This document shows positions 1-13,900 of a stretch of DNA of 64,000 nt, piece after piece; the stretch's first letter is position 1, and each line of letters begins with the position of its first letter. The notes under the pieces were generated by a model that was not told where the DNA came from, did not search any database, and was given only the letters and a program-made list of their open reading frames with translations. The stretch spans positions 186,001 through 250,000 of the forward strand of contig NADL03000756.1 in NCBI GenBank assembly GCA_002205965.3. Reading direction: 5' to 3'. The translations under genes were made by a program, and so were the position numbers. This stretch comes from Kappaphycus alvarezii (lineage: Eukaryota > Rhodophyta > Florideophyceae > Gigartinales > Solieriaceae).

Positions 1-438
1 CCACTCCAATTCTCCACACCTCCTCCACCAATCTCACACTAGGCACCAAAGTCTCCCTAACACTAACACAACAATCCGGCAACTTGGATCGGATATGACT
101 CAACAAATGCGTCGGATTCGAATGACTAGGCAAACGAGCATGAGCAATCATAGCCATATCACTGCCAAGAAGCGACATACGAGACCTAGTAACATGCGCT
201 TGTGCATTTGCAAGCGTGGATGTAAAGGTGTGAATCAGGCCCACGCGGTCAGGTCCAAGCACTGAGACGATGACATCGGGAGGATGTGAGGAGAGTGACG
301 GCGCGGTTAGTGGAGGAGGCGCGTGTGCGATTGGGATGTCGTAATGGAGGCATGGGGAAGCGCGGCGGCAGTGGCGGAGCGACGGATGGCGGGATGGGGA
401 CGAAGGGCCGGCTTTGCGAGACGGAGGAGGGCACGCAT
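1..438 (-). CDS. ACT-domain protein, probably mitochondrial (partial)
   Basis: Translating the minus strand from about 277 to the window edge gives an open frame with the ACT signature VLGPDRVGLIHTF followed by an alternating strand-helix pattern, resembling GcvR-type glycine-cleavage regulators and other ACT small-molecule sensor proteins. Upstream, ATG at 438-436 opens a short Arg/Ala/Ser-rich frame beginning MRALLRLAKPALRPHP, a plausible mitochondrial presequence. The two frames differ by one base near 300-330 and no GT-AG intron joins them, so there is either an indel or a different start. The gene continues past base 1. Its role is inferred from the domain only; the ligand is unknown. 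A GTACAGTA-motif cluster lies just upstream. Confidence 0.6.
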
Positions 439-570
439 TGGTGGCAGTGAGGTTTTGTTGGTTGATGGGAGTGTGGATGGAAACGTGAAAGGTTTGGGGA
501 GTGTGAAGCGAGTGTTTGAAGTTTTCTTGGGTTGATGAGGTGGATTCGTGTTGCGGTCGACGGCGGGAGC

Positions 571-1085
571 TAGTTACAAATTGTACAGTATTGTACAATT
601 TGTACAGTATGTAGTGTACACACTGTACGCGATGTACACACTGTACGCGACGGAAGGCTGTAGAAGGATGTAGGATTTTTTGGAAAATTCAAGGCGTAGG
701 TAGTCATTGGAATTTGAGAGGCCATCTGGGATGCCAGGCGAGTAGGTTTCGAATACTGCAGACCATCCACATTGTACAGTACAGTACAGTACAGTACAGT
801 ACAGTACAGTACGGTATGTTGTCACTGGCGCCTCAAAATACTATACACTAAGGTATTGTACTGTGCTGTACTGTACTGTACGGTACGGTACTGAATGGCC
901 CAGCAGTGGCGGTACTATAGAGGAAAACTCGGGAGGCGGATAGAAGCACACCTTTGCCCTGCTGGCCCCATTTCTGCCAGCAGGGCAACTGCCACCCAAC
1001 TATCGCATGCGCCGTACAGTACTGTATACTGTACTGTACTATACCGTACAATACTGTACAGCAATTTATGGTACAAGACTGTACG
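571..1085. repeat. GTACAGTA/TACTGTAC motif cluster
   Basis: Upstream of the ACT-domain gene there is a dense array of GTACAGTA-like words. From about 774 to 811 the 5-base unit ACAGT is repeated roughly eight times in tandem. Separate blocks lie at 583-652, 857-890 and 1013-1085, with variants such as GTACACACTGTAC. The short ORFs here encode only Tyr/Thr/Cys/Val repeats generated by the motif and are not genes. A regulatory or chromatin role is possible but not shown. Confidence 0.75.
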
Positions 1086-1455
1086 GTTGACAATGCTCAC
1101 ACGGTTTAGCCTCAAGCATCAAAATCTTTCCGAGCACATCTCTTTGTCCTCCCCCCTCGCTGGTCAAACACACCACTCACGTCCCGACTACACTACCTCC
1201 CCACACAACTCCCAAAATATTAGCTGCATCTTTACTTCTGCGCCTTCCGGTCCTGCGCTACAACTGATAACTATGAGCAGGCGCGTCCATTTGGCATCGA
1301 CTTTGCATATCACCTCAACTTGATCTCATACCCTACCACATTTTGGTTACGGAGCATCGCCGTTTCTCAAGTAAATCTCCAGACTGCAGAGGGGGGCTGT
1401 CATTTCCAACCAACTAGTGTGCTCAATACAGACATGTCTGTATTTTTAACCGCTG

Positions 1456-2872
1456 CTACTCTCCCTGCGACGACGCCACCGTCTTGTTCACATCACGCCC
1501 ATGCTCAGCATTGGCAGCATCCACAGCTCTTCGCACTCTCCGTCGGCTATCACCTTCGATTGCCTGCACTATCCCGTTCAAAATTGCAAACGACCCGCAA
1601 ATTTGCACCGTCCTCACCCAAAATGCCTTGGGTAACAAGATGGCAGTTATTGACTTGAACGCAGGTGCCCACGCCTTTGGCAATGCCGCGGGCACCAGTT
1701 TATCCGGTACAGACTTGTCCACAAACACCTTGAACAGCTCCCGTACGACTTGTCAGGGTTCATCAACTTGTACGTGCTCATGTTGTGTGGCACATGCGAA
1801 AAGTACCCCCACCACACCAGCTGTCAAGCTACCCAGTGCGTTTGCCACCACTGCATTGGTAACACTGCGGAAACGTTCCTCAAAGTAATCACTCATCTGA
1901 TGAGACCCACACCGAAAACAATCTCCCGACCGCAACGAGGAACCAAACCCCGGGTCGCACGCCACGCGATCGATTCGACCCCTGCGTCACCACATTGCAT
2001 GCTTCCAGAATACTCGACACAGGAGTCATCACCAAACCTGGACCGATTGCCGTGGAAAGTCGCACAGCACTCGTGAATAATGGTCTGAATACCGATCGGG
2101 GTCGACCTTGCGATCTAGAAACGCCCGAAAGCCTTTCAAGCCACCGATGTATGCGACACGTGCCGGTACTTGCACGTGCATGTTAGGAAAATAGGGTATG
2201 GAAACACCGGCAAGACTGTAATTAATGAGAGAGTTAAGGGCTGAGCGGTAGTAACATTCCACCGTGGCAGCCACCGTGACCGCCGCAAAGTTGACGTCAT
2301 TGCTTTTTTGGGAGAACAATGGGGTGCGGAAGCGCTTTGTTTGAATACGAAGTTCCTCGGATAGGCCCTCAACAATGTCGATGGCGAGTGGAGATTGAGC
2401 GAGTGCTTTGCGAAACGTGTCCCGTTGCATGGAATAGGTGACACATTTGGGGGAAACGCATGTGGCGCTGGAGTAGGTTGGATCGCCGGCGGTAACATAA
2501 AGTGCGGTGAGGGTGGAACCTTGGTGACGACTGTCAAGCTGGCGATCGATTCCGTCGGAACCGCGACGCACTCGACGAGCGTCTCCTTGAGCGAGGATGA
2601 TTAGACTGTCGGCCGGGGTGTCTTGGGAGATAATGGTGTCGCCGCGGGAATGGATCGTTTTTGTCATGTACTTGGCGAGGGATGAAAGACGAGAGGGGGT
2701 GGTGCGTGAAAACATGGGGCGGCATGGAGTTTATGAATTGCGTCTTGAGCCTCGGAAGGGGTGAGAGGGCCGGATGTTTGGGAAGAAGGTTGGGTGGGAG
2801 TTGGAGGGTGATTGTGAGAGGACTGTTGAGAGGCGGGAGAGAAGGAGGGGTCGAGGTTGAGGCTGGGGTCAT
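1456..2872 (-). CDS. cyclic-nucleotide-binding-like domain protein, frame-disrupted
   Basis: From ATG at 2872 a Ser/Pro/Thr-rich leader is followed, in a second frame (2715-2029), by a stretch shaped like a cNMP-binding/Crp fold: IHSRGDTIISQDTPADSL (the PGD-like turn), a LIILAQGDA strand, and a helix after TFRKALAQSP. After it come hydrophobic segments (around INYSLAGVSIPYF and GSLTAGVVGVLFA) spread over frames ending near 1753 and 1456, suggesting a membrane-associated C-terminal half with some likeness to mitochondrial carriers. At least three frame changes occur. A GT-AG interval of about 56 bases near 1985-2040 could be one intron, but the exact splice does not restore frame cleanly. The signalling ligand and location are unknown; the family call is tentative. 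Confidence 0.4.
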
Positions 2873-3084
2873 GGTGAGCAATGAGTTAGAGGATCGGGAG
2901 GACGGAGGAGGCACGGCACGACGGGCGGAAAGGTACGGTACGATGGATTAGGGTAGATTGAGGTGCAGTGCAACGGTGGCAGTTGAGGAAAGTTGGAGAG
3001 GAATGAATGGAAGTGATTCATAGGGAATGGATTTATTGACATTTCGCCATTTGTGCACAGCCATATGATACTGGACTGGACCGT

Positions 3085-3165
3085 GCAGGCAGTATTGTAC
3101 ACACTCAATATAATTCATCTACTTCGCATCGCTAATTTTTCGGGGAGTACAGTACTATAGGCACT
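3085..3165. promoter_or_regulatory. GTACAGTA motifs upstream of the cNMP-like gene
   Basis: Two words of the recurring motif, GTATTGTACACAC near 3090 and GGAGTACAGTACTATAGG near 3145, lie about 220-290 bases upstream of the ATG at 2872. Position is consistent with a promoter-proximal element; function is inference. Confidence 0.35.
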
Positions 3166-6100
3166 AACGGGCCTGCTTACAGTAACGAGCTATGTAACAA
3201 CTGTCAGTCGTGTGCAATTATTACTTTTACTTCCAATTTGCAGTAGTGAATTAAACAACAGCAACGAGAAACACAAAACACATTTAATCAAACACTCAAG
3301 ATAATGCTTTTGCCGTAGAATATGGTGTACTGTATACGTACCAGACCCCGCGTTCCCGTTCGCATTTGTACATTGTACATATGTATGTCTTCAGTAGCCG
3401 CCGTGAAAGAGATGATGAAGCCAAGAGGATCAGGTCAGTCAAAATTTGGAACAGACGATTTTCATAACATGGTTAGGGTGCTAGAGTCAAAACCCAAGCC
3501 ACTCTAATAATCGAAGTATCTTTACTTTTTACGACTCGTAACAGATAGTTAGGGTCTGTTCTTCTTGAAAAGACCAATTTTGAAGGCTCATCTGCGCCTC
3601 GGACAAACACAAGCAGTTTAACTCCTCTCTATAACAAGAAATTATTGTTGAAGCCTTCCTCTCTGTAATAAGACATTATTGTCAAAGCTTCCTCAGGGTA
3701 ACTTCGTTCAGATGACCGAGGGATAAAAAAACGAATTTAGAAATCTGAATCGTGATAAACAGTCTTCTGGATGCAATAAAATTGATATCCATTCTGAGTA
3801 AAGATTAGCATTCTGCGTTACTTGCAATTTGCTTGATAATCGTTCAAAGGTCGAGGGAAGGACTACAAGTATGACTTGACACGTGTAAGTGAGTGACGAC
3901 CACATAATATAAAAGAAATTAGAACGAAGAACAACGACAATTTGCGCGTGGAACATATAGGACGAATAGAGGATGGAATGTGATAGAACCAGCGAAGACT
4001 AGAGGAACCAAATTTTGCAACAAACATTTCTGAGTTGATGGTTATATAACCCTGCTAAACCTGCTTTCATCGTACTCCAATTCCCTATTCGCAAGCGGTG
4101 ATTTGTCGACCTGGCCTTCATTCGAGTTGCTTGTAGTTAAAAGATGCAGCCGTGGCATATTTTATATTAAATTGTGTAGTACCGCGTTGTCTACGGGCCT
4201 TCAGCCACAGTGTTCACAGTGAGGAGATGCAGCCATGACAACTAGACTTACGTTATTTGTAGATCACAGCTGCCGTACTTTAATCTGTAATATTCACCCA
4301 TAATTATCCAATAATTCCAGTAGAGGTGTTAGGTTTAATATTAGTAACATAACAGAAGTCGTTTAGCGCCAAATTGGTGGATCTCAAGTGAATTATAGAG
4401 CAATCCCATCGAGTTTTGGAAATCAGCGAAAAAGGGAAGTTTTCCATTTTACCACGCGTTTTACGCCACTTCTATTGTCATAATGAAGCTAATTTTTACA
4501 CCAGAGCTGAAACCGGGTGCTAAGACTCCAAGAATATAGCACCAAAATGAAGCCTTTTCATATGCCGAGCAAATAGTTGTTTCCATCTCGTTGACGGCTA
4601 CTAAAATTTCCCGCGAAGTAGTAAAAAGTAAAATGTGAGACTCTAATATGCTCTTCCTCTACATGACAAAGACCGATTCACCCTTTTGACTTATCTCTGT
4701 CCTACATTCTTTGAGATGAGCCTGCAGTTCTCAACGAATACCATGCAAGCCTGCGGAGATCAATCCGCTCCACCCTCGCTTCTTCCATCTCCTCAACCTT
4801 CCTGAAGTTATACTCGAAAATTTCCAGGCAACTTACCAGGAGAAACGCACGGCGGCTGTAATTGCGGCTTGTAATTGAGCAGGAATATACGTTTCCGGAG
4901 ATCCAGTTGTCGAATTACAGCTGAGGTCGCTTGGCTTTTTCAACAAAGTCGAAGAAATCTTTGATCGTTTTCAAAACAGCAGCCACTGATTCTCTCTTTG
5001 TCAACTTCCTAAATGTATGCATCAACCGAATAAATAAAAAATAGTCAATTTGCCTGGGCTTTTGCCGAGGTTAAAGCCCATGAACTTGAAAGAAGTAAGC
5101 GACTCTGATATTGGGACGATGGAAGCATTGTTGTATAATTGTATCACCATTACCGCTCTCATGGGTGATTGAGGGAAGCCGTCCAAATTTTTCGAAGTAT
5201 GGCAACTGCTGAATGATAAACGGAAATTTCCCAGTTGGTCTGAGAAGAGCGCATGTGAGAAAAAAGTTGTTTAAAGTGCTGCAGAGGTTACTTCTTCAAA
5301 AGATTTATCAATTCTGGAAAAGAATAGTTTCAATCAGAATAACAGTGAGCTCCCACTTGGTCCTCACATAGAAAAAGACCAGCTAAAAAGCATATCGCTT
5401 CCAGGAAAACATAAACTTTATAGGCCGCTGTTGAGCTACAATAGGAACTTAAAGAGTACTCATAAGATAAAACGAGATATTGTTACTCTAAATGCTCCAG
5501 AGAAATGTTATATACGTCTGATAGTGTTGAATTACTCAGTTTTCATCCTTCATAAGCGTTATAAAAAGCTAGATCCAGAACAACACTAATGTCTTCCAGA
5601 GAAGTTCCTTCTGATCTTTGCGCCTTCTGTCCTCATTTCGCCACGTCGTATAGTTACTGGTAATGATCGGAACGATAATAGACGGTAGATCAGTCTACTG
5701 AGTCCTGTAAATGTTCCATGATCAGGCGTTTTATATTAAAGTACATTTTAACGTTTATAATAACGGAATGAATTCAAATAATGTACCCAAACTACCGTCA
5801 GGTGGCGTAATATTAATGTCAAATTTCTCAAGGGTTTCCCACAAAAGAACAGAAGCACCTCCGATAAAGACAGGTTCGGAAGAATGTTACACGTTCGATT
5901 CCTCTTAACCTTCGTCTAGCTCCCATTCCTCTGCAGCATTATTTAGATTTATATACTTAACATTTTACGATATTCCCCATCAATTACTTCGAAAGAATCT
6001 TGTAGATCTCAAAAAAATGTTCCATTTGCTTTGAAGAATGCCAAAGCTCTTTCTAAATCCTAACGTGAACACTACTGCGCTCGTCAAGAACTTTCTGTCT

Positions 6101-9100
6101 GTGTAATTGGTTCAAGAACAGTATGCGAAAATAATAGAACCTTAGGATGGATATCGTCAAAATTTTAATAGGGAATGCGGAGACCCGTCGATCTTGTAGT
6201 GTATTTCACACGTACAGAGTATTTCTCAGTTGATACATTTTTAATTGAAGCAGAGTTGTCCGTAACATTGATCTTATTACATGAATGGGAATTTCGAAGA
6301 ATGCATGCCACATCTTCAAGTATTCGGCAGCGATTGCCTTAAGTGCAATAGGTGGTACAATTTTTTTGCATACCAAGCTGTAGGCCAATATTTCTAGACT
6401 CTTAAAGCGGCCAGGGCTTCGACGAATCCCGGGAAATCCAAGTTTTTCAGAGCGAAAAGACAACCTCTGCAGATATTGCTCATTATGTCTCCGAAGATAT
6501 TCAATAAAATGCACCACTAACACTGTTTTTAAAAACTAAAAAAGGCCCTTTCGTCCGATTCTCCTTGTCTAAAATATTATTCAACATTAATGCACGATCA
6601 ACCGTACGCTATTATACAAAATCTCTTCGCTATCCTTCTGATATCTGGTGAGTCCGCGCATTCCTGTATAATCCTTTCTCTGGATAAAGTATTAGTTCGT
6701 TTGTAAACCCTCATATATCTGGATAAATTACTTATGAGATAGCTGGAAGCGGGACTTAAAGAAACTATCATTTCAGGCGGGATATGGAGAGAAACAGTGT
6801 CTGCAAAGGCGAATAGCGCCCTCATCAGGGTAGCGATCAACTTTAAGGGCACGAATATGACGTAAGGCCCCTTGATTTGTAGGAACTTCACCATCAATGC
6901 TAGATTCCAGCAGTTACTCAGTCACGGAAAAAATATCTTCAGAGAGATGTTTTTGCATATTGAAAAATTCATGTTCAGGGATAGTGTGTTTGCAGAAGAG
7001 ATGGAGAGTAGAAGCTTGAGTAGAATTAGAATTTTTGTACAGTCACGTGCTTTGAATAGAACCGGTGCTAAATGTAGGCGATGTTAAACTATAAAAAGTC
7101 CTCATTTTCACCTAATCCATCAAGATGAAGGCAATATTCAAAAAATATACTATATAAAGGATGATTTATGAAAAGATGCGCGATTGAAGGCTTTTGAAAT
7201 TCTTACTTGACTATGTGGACCATTTCGCTGATACTATCGCACAATTCTACAAATTTATGAAGCTAATTTCATTCTTCGAAACGCTGAAATCAATACTACC
7301 ACTGCTTATCCTAGACCGAAATTAAAGATGGGCACAGTTATAGAGGTGGAATAAATTGAATTCAAACTTTAGAAATAAGAAGTTTGTCGTTGCTTATCTG
7401 TGTGGAACTCAGGAGAAAGTAGTATATGATTCCATTTTCTTTGGGTTGAATTGTACGCTGATTCGTTAGGAAACCGTAGGGTTCTGGAAGCATGATCCCT
7501 TCATTAGTCTCTGACTGTTCTGAACTGCACGGAACTGCGCCTTTGCGTAATACAGATCCTTCAACGTATTTCGCGTCATGGTCAAGTGGCTTAATTACTT
7601 CTATGTAGAAACATTAGTAGTGGTAACTAATTTAATTGTCTACAGCTTGAATAATCCTTCAAACTGAAAGGAACCAAAGACATACTTGCACGATGATTGT
7701 TGGAGATAAAAAATCAAGAATTAAACATCAAACAAAGCAATAGTATAGATCTAGTTTCGCCAGAATTTTAAAGCGAGATACGGTCTCAAAGTTACTATTT
7801 CAATGATATTATAGTCAAAGTTCTTAAATCAGTATTAATATTGCTTATATCGGAGACATGCGTGAGTGATTATCGAGATCGTCTAGTAGGGAAATATTTT
7901 TTGCGTGGGTAGCGGTAACTTCTCAGAAATCAGCGATACTAAAACTGAATATAGACAAAGAAAGAGTTGGATTCTATCAAACAGTTTGAAAAATGACATG
8001 ATTCTTTCTCTCTGATGGCTCCAGTGTGTTTCAATACAAAGGCTTACATGAGCCTCTACATTTCGTACTGAGATACTCTGTGATAAGAACTCTAAATATT
8101 GTAGAATTCTAATGGGAAAAAGGGCTCTAAAGCGAAAAGGAGCCATCCGGATTTCTGCCGTGATATAAATAGATTTCATTGGAACACAGGAGAATGCCCA
8201 GCTACCAATACAACTTACTATGAGGAAATGTTTGGAGTGCAATATTTTATGATTTCAATATTTTATGATTTTAGAGTTATCCAGGCATTTTCTGCCGACA
8301 AAGCCATATTTCAGTGTTAAATCTAACATTGAGCACGTTTGATTTGGGTTCGAGAATCAGAGACCGATTCAAGAGTTATAGTTGATCACTAAAGGGGCCC
8401 AAGCAAAACAGAAGATTTATACCTATACTTATTAGAGATATATCTGTGAAAATATCTTAAGAATAGGAGACTTGAGACTATTTGGAAGCATAAAGACAGA
8501 CTTGCTCTCTTTTTCACTCTAAGTACACAGATATACTCAATAAAAGTACCATATATAAAACATTGAGCCTCAAGCTATGATTTTTTTTCCGCCTCCTATG
8601 AGTCTTTATTCTCAAGGTAGTTATTCTATCCGCACAATTCTCCCCCATACTCCTCCGACCAAAAAAGTACGTAGGAGCTCTGAATGTAAGCTATTCTTAC
8701 GTAATGCTTTGGTATCATCTACTGCCTACAGTTCTCTGTAAGTGAAATGCAGGGCGTACTTGTTGTAAGAGAGGAATGCTTCATTTCAGAACTATTTCAC
8801 GCTAAATCAAATAACACTAACATATTAATTTAATTCCTGAATTAACTTGGTTGATTTTCACATATATACAGGCGAAATGCGGAAGAATCAAGAGAGATGA
8901 AAACGTATTTTATTCGAACCCAGTTACCTGCTTAAAATTTCGATTGGACTCTGACCAGTATATCGAAGGAATTTATTCATCTACAATTATTTGAGGTCTG
9001 GCGAATTATTGGTAGGCGTATGACTAAACGACATAACTGTAAGCCCGTAAAAGAGGGAAAGTATGTCGTGGACCAAAAAATGGAGGATTACAGTACATAT

Positions 9101-9444
9101 GAGTACTTTACTTCTGAACGAAACGTAGAGGAACTCAAAGGCCTCTTTATATGAATAAGCTCAGAAGTAAGTACGTAGCACAAAGAAAACTTCGTAAAAT
9201 GCCGATAGTAATAATGTGGAGGTATAGGTCCGCAACAGAACCTCTTCAGACTGTTGGGCTTTTTTGAGACTTGAAGGCGAGATTACCGTATGTTTTGTGT
9301 ATGTAAGATCGTCGCAGAGCACATAAGGTAGGGTTAATTACACCAAAGTCCAATATCTGCACTTTTGCTGATAAGCATAGACTGGCTTAACTTAAGAGAC
9401 TATCAAGGAGGTGGATCGATTCTAAAATAAAGGTTTCGGACAGC

Positions 9445-9626
9445 GTGCTCTGTTTGTACGACATATTATCCCTATTCTACCTTATAGACAACCTTTTACG
9501 AAAATACACCAATTTCGGGCCGCATTTTAAAAGGCATGCTCTGTTTATACGACATATTATCCCTAGTCTATGTGAAAGACAACCGGTAAAAAAATTTAAC
9601 CAATTCCGTTCCGCGCTATCAAATTG
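9445..9626. repeat. 91-bp tandem duplication
   Basis: A unit beginning GTGCTCTGTTTGTACGACAT at 9445 recurs 91 bases later at 9536 as ATGCTCTGTTTATACGACAT, and both continue with ATATTATCCCTA-TCTA and GACAACC. The copies are clearly related but diverged. Confidence 0.75.
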
Positions 9627-10826
9627 TACAAAATGAGAAAAACCTATCGACGAACCAAAACGGGAAAATATCATGGAACGAACTGACGACTGCTCAATAA
9701 AAATTACGGTAATCGGAGTGCGCGAATTAATTAAAGTTATAAACACAGGTACTATTAAGATCGGACCCACTTATTTTTGATAAGATATTCTTTGGAGGTT
9801 TCCTGAATAATATATATACCCTAGCAGCATAGAAAAGGAAATAGAGCAGTTCAAGTATTGTTTAGGACTATCTACGTTACCGCACTCCCCTAAGTGCATT
9901 GAGAAAAAGGCACATGTTGAATTTAAGTCATCTAATTGAAGACGATAGGTGGAAAAGGTTGTGGAACTTGCTTCTACATACTATAGTATAGTGCAATGAG
10001 CAGTGCGCAGATGTTCTCTCCGAGTTAAGGGATCTCGTCAGGCAATAAGAGAACCAACACACGCAGAAAAAGATTCACAGTTTTTCGCTGTCCTTCTTTC
10101 TCTTTTAGTAACCTGAGATGCAGTATCCCAGCTCTGCGGTGTCGAGGAGAAGTTGGGTTGGAAGAGCGGATGTGATTCCTTTGACGGCTGGGCGACATAA
10201 TTTCCGTCTCGGTTGCAAGGCCAGACCGTGATCCGTAGAATTATGTAACCTTACGCAGAATCAGGTCGAAAAACCGAGGACATGAGAGGTGCAAAATCGG
10301 GCAACAAGCGATGTAGAGGCCAATAACAGGGCTAGGTATCTCCTTTAGAGATAAGGGTGTTTTCACCGACGACAAACTTGAAGTTCCTATTTTTATTTAA
10401 ACGTTGGAGTCCAGGGAGCCAAGGGTGAGTGAATATCACATACAAAGAATAAAAAGTAAATATAATACGGTATATAGAGGGTGAAAAAGGGGGTCCCGGG
10501 TGGAAAAAACGTGGCTAGAGCTAAAATTGCTGTTGGCAGGTAATTGCTGAAGCGGAAGGTGGGAGTCTAACTTATACCAAACACCGGGTTGCCTGTTTAT
10601 TCAGATACCCTAGTGGCCAGATAAGTATAAGTAATAGTCAGTAAGGTCATAAATATCTACGACAGCGCAGTGAGTAAATTCAATATCAGCCAAGTAATAA
10701 ATATCCAAATTATAAATGAGTTAGTTCGACACTTGTTCCAATCAGTGGCTGTCGTATGCGAAAGTATCAGGTCTCAGTTGAGGACTAAGAGGTTCGGACT
10801 ACGTGCCATGTGTACGACTCTGGTGA

Positions 10827-10975
10827 TTGTACAGCAACATTGTCAATAGTGGTTCACAGTCGGCAGAAACACGCTCACTGTACAGTGCAGTACCTGCTGA
10901 TGGCAGTGATGGGACTCGTCCAAAATGATATCAAGATAGTATCACAAAAACAAGCTCTGCCAGTGGCAGTACAGT
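10827..10975. repeat. isolated TACTGTAC/GTACAGTA motif words
   Basis: Three motif words (GATTGTACAGCAAC, CACTGTACAGTGCAGTACC, GCAGTACAGTACTAG) cluster within 150 bases in an otherwise motif-poor AT-rich tract. No gene is visible next to them. Confidence 0.5.
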
Positions 10976-13900
10976 ACTAGAAAAATGCAATACGTCTAGT
11001 TAGATTCATTTTTTAAGCTAAAAACTTGCACCTACCTCACTAGTAGTGTCGATTTATATCGAAGATACGGCTACCGCAAAATTTACAAAACATGACTCTT
11101 TCTGGATCCTCTATGACTTGGAAATTAATCTTTAAATAAAATGGTTGTTGTGCTAAAACGTTCCACAGGGAATAGTTACAATAGGGAAGGTATTGAGTTT
11201 TCTGCTGCTGAGCAATTCCAAATTTTATATGAAATTATAGAAGCATAATTCTCTTTAGTACCGAACATGATTTGCAGAAATTTTTTAATGTTCGCGAAAG
11301 ATCAATCGTCATACCTCTTTCTCCTCTGATGGGAGCAAAGTTGTCCATTTGAATACTAATCGTCTATTAATGCAATAAAGGTGAAAATTCAATCTAATTC
11401 GATTTAAAAAAAATTTGTAACAAAATAACTTCACTTTGTTTGCATACTGCCGTTTTCTTATTCGGTAATCCCGTAAATACCAGTAATATGTCTCATATCT
11501 TGATTTGTCGCACTATACTACGTTAATCGCATCACGTAATCGCGTTTAAGTATTACATGAAACTATAAATAGTACAATTTATTATAGTGCTGAATTTTTA
11601 CTGCAATAATCCATTCTCTTTTCTAATATGGAGTCAACGAAACTGTTCAAGCGCTACTAACGGAATCCTATATTTGGGGCATCAATATGGTGTTTGATAG
11701 TATAGCGGTGCGTATCTTACACTGTATGCAAGAGAAGTGCTCTAATATAACGTGCAGACAGCGGTGGTTCCAGGAATCTCTTATTCAGTTGAAGTGTAAT
11801 TGAATTCATTACTTACGACAGCAGCCGTAATGTAACCCCAATTTACTATCCATTTCCAATCAGTCCTCAAAATTTGGTGCACCGGTACCTGTGTGTTGTA
11901 TTTTTTTGTTTCTAATACTTCGAAATAGTGCAATTATTCTGTCCAAGGTGATGATCAACGAATTTTTGAAATTTATAGCTGATCTTTGACCTTAATGTCA
12001 CTATCAGAGAGAAATTTGAGTTTCAAAAAGCAATAGAAACTTTTAATTCTTTTCAGGTGATCAGATCTGCGTAATTGTGCAGTTGGTTAGTACTTTTCGT
12101 TAATGCCTGGTACCTTTACGACTAACAGTTTTCAGCCGAGAACTCTCACAGTCTAGCACGTACAGCACATAGTAGTGGGAGGTTCATTTGCAGAAGAAAG
12201 GGAGATTACCGATAGTAAATCCAAGTAAATTATCTGATTAATTAGACTTCTTTACGGGACGTATCTCGAGACAAAATGAGGTGCTTACTCGTGCCTTTAT
12301 TAATACGTTCTAATATACGTCAAACCCCGTAATCCAAATGTGTAATTAGATAGCTGGTGTTAAAAAATTCTGTAACTCAAAGCATATTTCTATCAAAAGG
12401 CAGAAAATATTTTCAAATACTCATGGCCAGTTATCTTTCCGACCACAATGTAATTTCTTTTTCTTCGTGACAGTAGTGCGTCCAATTACTAGAATATCCT
12501 CCTCCCACTGCTCAAATATTTCTATTTTCATACCCGTGAGTTACGTATATTCGATCAAATAATTTTCAGGGAGTAACTAGTGCGGCAATTTATTCTTCCC
12601 ACCTTCATTTAAAGAATAGTTTTAGTAGTTATAAGTCAACGGATCTCCACAATTTGAAAAAAGATCATATCAATAAAAGACGATCAGCCTTAGTGTATGA
12701 ATGTAAGGACTGCAATTATTCCCTATCTGTAGTACTAATGGTTGCTTTTCTTGAATATCATGGGGAGGCGTGCATCTACGTCAGTTTATCTTAGCTCTAA
12801 CAAATAATCATGTATATAGATAGAATTTTATTTGTGCGAATTTCATGTCTTCGCATGAAAGGTATCAACTCGCGAAGTAGATGCAATTGCGGCGAATTCT
12901 CGCAATCATAAAGCTTAAACGAGATTTTTACACATATTTATTTGCAAAAAAAATTACTCAAAGTAGAAGTTTGATTTTAGCTTCCTGTTAACGGAAAACA
13001 GAACGCAAAGAACCGGAAAGATTGGACTTGAAGGGGAAGAATAATTCTTTCTTGTTCGCTGTGCAGACGCAGATAAGTTTTAATTAAAGTACAATAATTG
13101 GATCGCGAACTGTATTCTCTTCTGTCAAGAGAAAATAGTTTCATGTGTTCTATAAATCTATTTAAGAATATTCCTTCTCAAAATACAGATAAAAACGTAT
13201 CATCATGTATAGCATACTTTCTGATATTAGTACAAATACAAAAAAACTTTTTTCTGAGCAGTTGAAACTATCTGTTCTAGCTATTTGAAGTTAGCAGTAT
13301 TTTAGCAGATTTTATGAAAATTCATTAATCTAGAGACAAGCAGTCTTGGATAAAATTTCATTTTTTATGTACTCAAATTTTCAATATAGTTTAGTAACAG
13401 TAACCCAAAAGAGAGATATATACCAATTTGACAAATCATGTTTTCGCCAACTTAGATTATTAAGTATTAATTAGCGGAAACGGTTAGATTGATGTTTATG
13501 AATTGATTATAAATTAATTCAAGAATAAATTGTTGTCCTCTTGAAAAAAGCGCTTGATATACTCATTTTGACTGCAAAACTAATTCGAATAAGTCTGCTT
13601 TAATTCTCAGCCCAGTCATGTTTCTGAAGAGAGACATGAAATGAAGTAATATCCGGCTAGAATGTGTCTACATCTCGTGATTTGATTTCAGAAGGATCAA
13701 TGAGAGTACCTCTGTATACTGCGAATGTAACAAATGAGGCAAATCATCGCTCCAGTAATTTTTGAAAATCTTTTGATCTGCGAATCACACTAAAGACACG
13801 GGCATTGGTGTACAAATGATGATGTTGATAATACTAATATATTTCTTTATATGTGTTATATTATGCGCTGGAAACATTTTTATTCAGAGAAGTACTATTA

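Noticed and set aside
574..1115. Tyr/Thr/Cys-rich short ORFs on both strands
   Set aside because: They are translations of the ACAGT/GTAC repeat cluster.
5880..5910. Possible tRNA T-arm (GTTCGATTCC)
   Set aside because: No matching acceptor, D or anticodon arms around it.
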